Source: Flavobacterium sp. (lineage in GTDB: Bacteria > Bacteroidota > Bacteroidia > Flavobacteriales > Flavobacteriaceae). Taken from it: DNA of 64,000 bases. Within the stretch, counting starts at the first letter, position 1. Every line of letters starts with the position of its first letter. The DNA lies in contig JAQSDU010000020.1 of assembly GCA_029946065.1 (NCBI GenBank), positions 62,001-126,000 on the forward strand, given 5' to 3'. The notes beneath the pieces were generated by a model that worked only from the letters and a program-made list of their open reading frames with translations, searched no databases and was not told where the DNA came from. Shown here one piece after another: positions 61,743-64,000 of this stretch. Both the position numbers and the translations under genes were made by a program.

Positions 61743-62462
61743 ATGAATAACATCTATCAAAACATACTGCAATCCAAAGAAAATCAGGAAAAACGTCTTG
61801 CTATTCTCCTCGATCCCGACAAAATCGACTGGAATTCACTCGAAAATCTCATTCAAAAAATCAATCAATCGCCAGCTACCCATATTTTCATCGGCGGCAG
61901 CCAGGTTTTCTCCAACAAAATAGACGAACTGATTACAACAATCAAACAAAACTGCAATTTGCCAATCGTCCTTTTTCCTGGAAATCCATCACAAATTTCC
62001 AATAAGGCCGACGGTATCTTATTTCTGTCATTAATCTCTGGCAGAAATCCCGATTTCCTAATTGAACATCATGTTAAAGCCGCAACAATACTAAAAAAGT
62101 CAAATCTCGAAATCATTCCAACTGGCTACATTTTAATCGACGGTAATAACGAAACCGCAGTTGCTAAAATCAGCCAGACCAAACCAATGCTCATAGAAAA
62201 TCCCGAAGCTATTCTAGCTACAGCACAAGCAGGAGCAATGTTAGGAAAAAAACTGATTTACCTTGAAGCGGGAAGCGGCGCAAAAAATCCTGTTCCAACA
62301 AAAATCATCACATTAATTTCCCAAAACATTGAAATCCCATTGATTGTCGGTGGTGGCATCGTAACTTTGAAAGGCATCCAAAAAGCTTACGACGCCGGTG
62401 CTGATATCGTTGTTATCGGTACCGCTTTCGAAAATGATACTAACTTTTTTAACCATGATTGA
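61743..62462 (+). CDS. Geranylgeranylglyceryl/heptaprenylglyceryl phosphate synthase
   Basis: 239 residues from the ATG at 61743 (an upstream GTG at 61731 is less likely). (beta/alpha)8 motifs: LAILLDPDKID, HIFIGGSQVF, VLFPGNPSQIS, YLEAGSGAKNPVP and PLIVGGGIVT, matching the PcrB/GGGPS family, which joins a polyprenyl diphosphate to glycerol 1-phosphate. In Bacteroidota the product is uncertain. Overlaps pnuC by 8 bp. Confidence 0.88.
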   Translation: MNNIYQNILQSKENQEKRLAILLDPDKIDWNSLENLIQKINQSPATHIFIGGSQVFSNKIDELITTIKQNCNLPIVLFPGNPSQISNKADGILFLSLISGRNPDFLIEHHVKAATILKKSNLEIIPTGYILIDGNNETAVAKISQTKPMLIENPEAILATAQAGAMLGKKLIYLEAGSGAKNPVPTKIITLISQNIEIPLIVGGGIVTLKGIQKAYDAGADIVVIGTAFENDTNFFNHD

Positions 62463-63078
62463 TTTTTTCTTTGAACCCTACAAGACCGCATCAACATTCC
62501 AGATTTTTATGGAATTTCTTGCTTTTGTATTCGGAATCGTAAGCGTCTGGTTTGCCAAAAAAGAAAATATTTGGGTCTATCCAACAGGCTTAATTGCCAC
62601 CATTATCACCACATATCTTTTATGGATTGCGGGTTATTTGGGTGATATGCTTATCAATGGCTATTTTACGGTGATGAGTATTTATGGATGGATCAATTGG
62701 GCGAAAAAAACCGATACAAACGACAATCTGCCGATTACAAGAACTACACATAATGAAAAATTAACAGGTATTTTGCTGTTTTTAATCACAATTTTTGTAG
62801 TTTTCGCCATCTATAAAGGCGTTGGACAAGAAATAAAAAACGACAATTATATAGATATTATCTCCTCCGGCATATTTTTTACCGGAATGTGGTACATGGC
62901 CAGAAAAAAAATAGAAAATTGGACCCTCTGGATCATCGGCGACATTATTGTGACGCCACTTTATGCCTACCGCGGATTAGGCATGTTGTCTCTTCAGTAT
63001 TTAATTTTTACAATTATGGCTGTTTCAGCTTATTTAGAATGGAAGAAAATCTTAAACAACAACCCACAACCACTATAA
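62455..63078 (+). CDS. pnuC: Nicotinamide riboside transporter PnuC
   Basis: 207 residues from the ATG at 62455, chosen because it overlaps the preceding stop by a few bases and matches the family length. Seven hydrophobic helices; FGIVSVWFAKKENIWVYPTG, YGWINWAK and IIGDIIVTPLYAYRGL are PnuC motifs. Brings nicotinamide riboside in; the following NadR-like kinase traps it as NMN. Overlaps the next gene by 40 bp. Confidence 0.92.
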   Translation: MIDFFFEPYKTASTFQIFMEFLAFVFGIVSVWFAKKENIWVYPTGLIATIITTYLLWIAGYLGDMLINGYFTVMSIYGWINWAKKTDTNDNLPITRTTHNEKLTGILLFLITIFVVFAIYKGVGQEIKNDNYIDIISSGIFFTGMWYMARKKIENWTLWIIGDIIVTPLYAYRGLGMLSLQYLIFTIMAVSAYLEWKKILNNNPQPL

Positions 63079-64000
63079 AAATAGCCTTGTTTGGTCCGGA
63101 ATCAACCGGAAAAACTACGTTAGCACAACAACTCGCCAATCATTTTGAAACGGTTTGGGCCCCCGAATTTGCACGCGAATATTTACAAGAAAAGTGGAAT
63201 CGTACTCAAAAAAATTGTGAACCCGAAGATTTGCTTCCCATCGCCATTGGGCAGACAAAATTGGAAAATGAAACGCTTTTAACCGCAAACAAATATATTT
63301 TCTGCGATACAAATTTGCTTGTAACAAAAGTATTTTCAGAAATGTATTATGACTTTTGTGATCCAGTCTTGGAAAAGGCCGCACGCAAACACAAATACGA
63401 TTTGTTTTTTCTTACAGACGTTGACGTGCCATGGGAAAAAGATGATTTGCGCGACAATCCCGACAATCGCAAAATGGCTTTCGAGACGTTTGAAAGCGCT
63501 CTAATTGAGAACCAAAAACCATTTATCAAGCTTTCCGGAAATGCCAACGAAAGATTTCAAAAGGCAATAACGATACTCAAAGCATTGGAAAAAGCTAAAG
63601 AAATGGGATTTTCGTCGCACGATTTTGTACAGATATACGAACACGGTATTCCAATAGAAAACATCCAAAAACAACTTGATATTTTTAGGAAAGGCATCGC
63701 AAAAACCATTCTGTACAAACCAGCGATCAAAGACGACGGTATTTTGCGATTAAGCGAACAGGATTTTTATGATTATTCTGAATATTTCGACAAGCGAAAA
63801 AGCAACTTAAAAATCAAGAAATTCGTTCCAGCATCGGGCGCTGCGAGCAGGATGTTTAAATTTCTGAACGAATTTCTGAACGAATTCAACATCGACGAAG
63901 AAACCATAAACGCATACATCAATCGGAAAAATGCGACTTCTCTTTCGGTTTTTTTAGTCGGATTGGAGAAATTTCCGTTTTATGAAGCGGTTGATTTAGA
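63039..64000 (+). CDS. NadR-like nicotinamide riboside kinase fused to DUF4301 (partial at window end)
   Basis: ATG at 63039; the frame is open to the end of the window (about 320 residues). Residues 1-185 form a P-loop kinase domain: GPESTGKT at 19-26, EFAREY, CDTNLLVTKVF and DVPWEKDDLRDNP, as in the NR kinase part of NadR. From residue 189 (MGFSSHDFVQIYEHGI) the same frame continues into a second domain with KFVPASGAASRMFKFL, the DUF4301 family signature, normally a separate protein. No stop separates them. An internal ATG at 63603 marks where DUF4301 proteins normally begin. The fusion could be real or produced by a frame change. Confidence 0.78.
   Translation, partial: MEENLKQQPTTTIKIALFGPESTGKTTLAQQLANHFETVWAPEFAREYLQEKWNRTQKNCEPEDLLPIAIGQTKLENETLLTANKYIFCDTNLLVTKVFSEMYYDFCDPVLEKAARKHKYDLFFLTDVDVPWEKDDLRDNPDNRKMAFETFESALIENQKPFIKLSGNANERFQKAITILKALEKAKEMGFSSHDFVQIYEHGIPIENIQKQLDIFRKGIAKTILYKPAIKDDGILRLSEQDFYDYSEYFDKRKSNLKIKKFVPASGAASRMFKFLNEFLNEFNIDEETINAYINRKNATSLSVFLVGLEKFPFYEAVDL

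Noticed and set aside
1..64000. CRISPR arrays, insertion sequences, rRNA genes
   Set aside because: No regularly spaced identical repeats with unique spacers, no transposase-like proteins and no rRNA sequence were seen in the window.

Overview
The window reads as a Flavobacteriaceae (Bacteroidota) chromosome, most likely Flavobacterium or a close relative. The support is consistent: gldE and gldD gliding-motility genes, type IX secretion (T9SS) C-terminal sorting domains, flavobacterial DUF families (DUF3109, DUF3078, DUF4301), AT-rich DNA, and many promoters with the Bacteroidota -7 element TAnnTTTG instead of a sigma70 -10 box. No phage, transposase, CRISPR array or rRNA was seen.

Layout. 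1-1.9 kb: 5' end of a CzcA/CusA-type metal efflux pump and a small exported Cys-rich protein, both minus strand. 2.4-10.7 kb: a five-gene plus-strand cluster of a predicted beta-barrel protein, a VioB-like ferritin-fold protein, a LodA-like quinone-cofactor oxidase, a SPASM radical SAM enzyme and a flavin monooxygenase. 10.9 kb: tRNA-Arg(CCT). 11.3-14 kb: TetR regulator with a thioesterase and matching operators, then a cupin and an MFS exporter. 14.4-16.6 kb: a 38-aa membrane peptide, a two-repeat lipoprotein and a DUF3109 protein. 16.8-26.4 kb: housekeeping (nrdB, nrdA, dgt, dxs, tadA). 26.6-37.6 kb: envelope genes (alpha-2-macroglobulin, a lipoprotein, PBP1C, an LTA-synthase-like enzyme). 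37.8-46.4 kb: a T9SS surface protein, rng, a 30-aa basic protein, HU, mutY, ssb, gldE, gldD. 46.6-51.7 kb: two large unrecognised genes with higher local G+C than their neighbours. 51.8-64 kb: a metal-binding lipoprotein, an EamA transporter, an M16 protease pair, rplU-rpmA, a T9SS protein, ahcY, a phosphopantetheinyl transferase, a geranylgeranylglyceryl/heptaprenylglyceryl phosphate synthase, pnuC and a NadR-like/DUF4301 fusion cut by the window end.

Two accessory loci stand out. At 2.4-10.7 kb the LodA-like oxidase is followed by both a radical SAM/SPASM enzyme (ATGA overlap) and a flavoprotein. This combines the LodA/LodB logic with the QhpD/QhpG logic of quinohemoprotein amine dehydrogenase maturation, and suggests an oxidase whose cofactor or crosslinks need both enzymes. 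At 46.6-51.7 kb a two-gene unit encodes signal-less proteins of 559 and 1137 aa. The larger combines a propeller-like N-terminus, an Ig-like segment and long hydrophobic C-terminal helices. I could not assign it a function.

Gene expression also shows a pattern. Four genes (MFS, DUF3109, dxs, tadA) carry TAnnTTTG exactly 4 nt before their ATG, which predicts leaderless mRNAs. Intergenic DNA is littered with three kinds of repeat: a long palindrome related to AGCCCCGATAGGAGC, tracts of 7-nt period, and inverted repeats related to GATTCGCAAAG.
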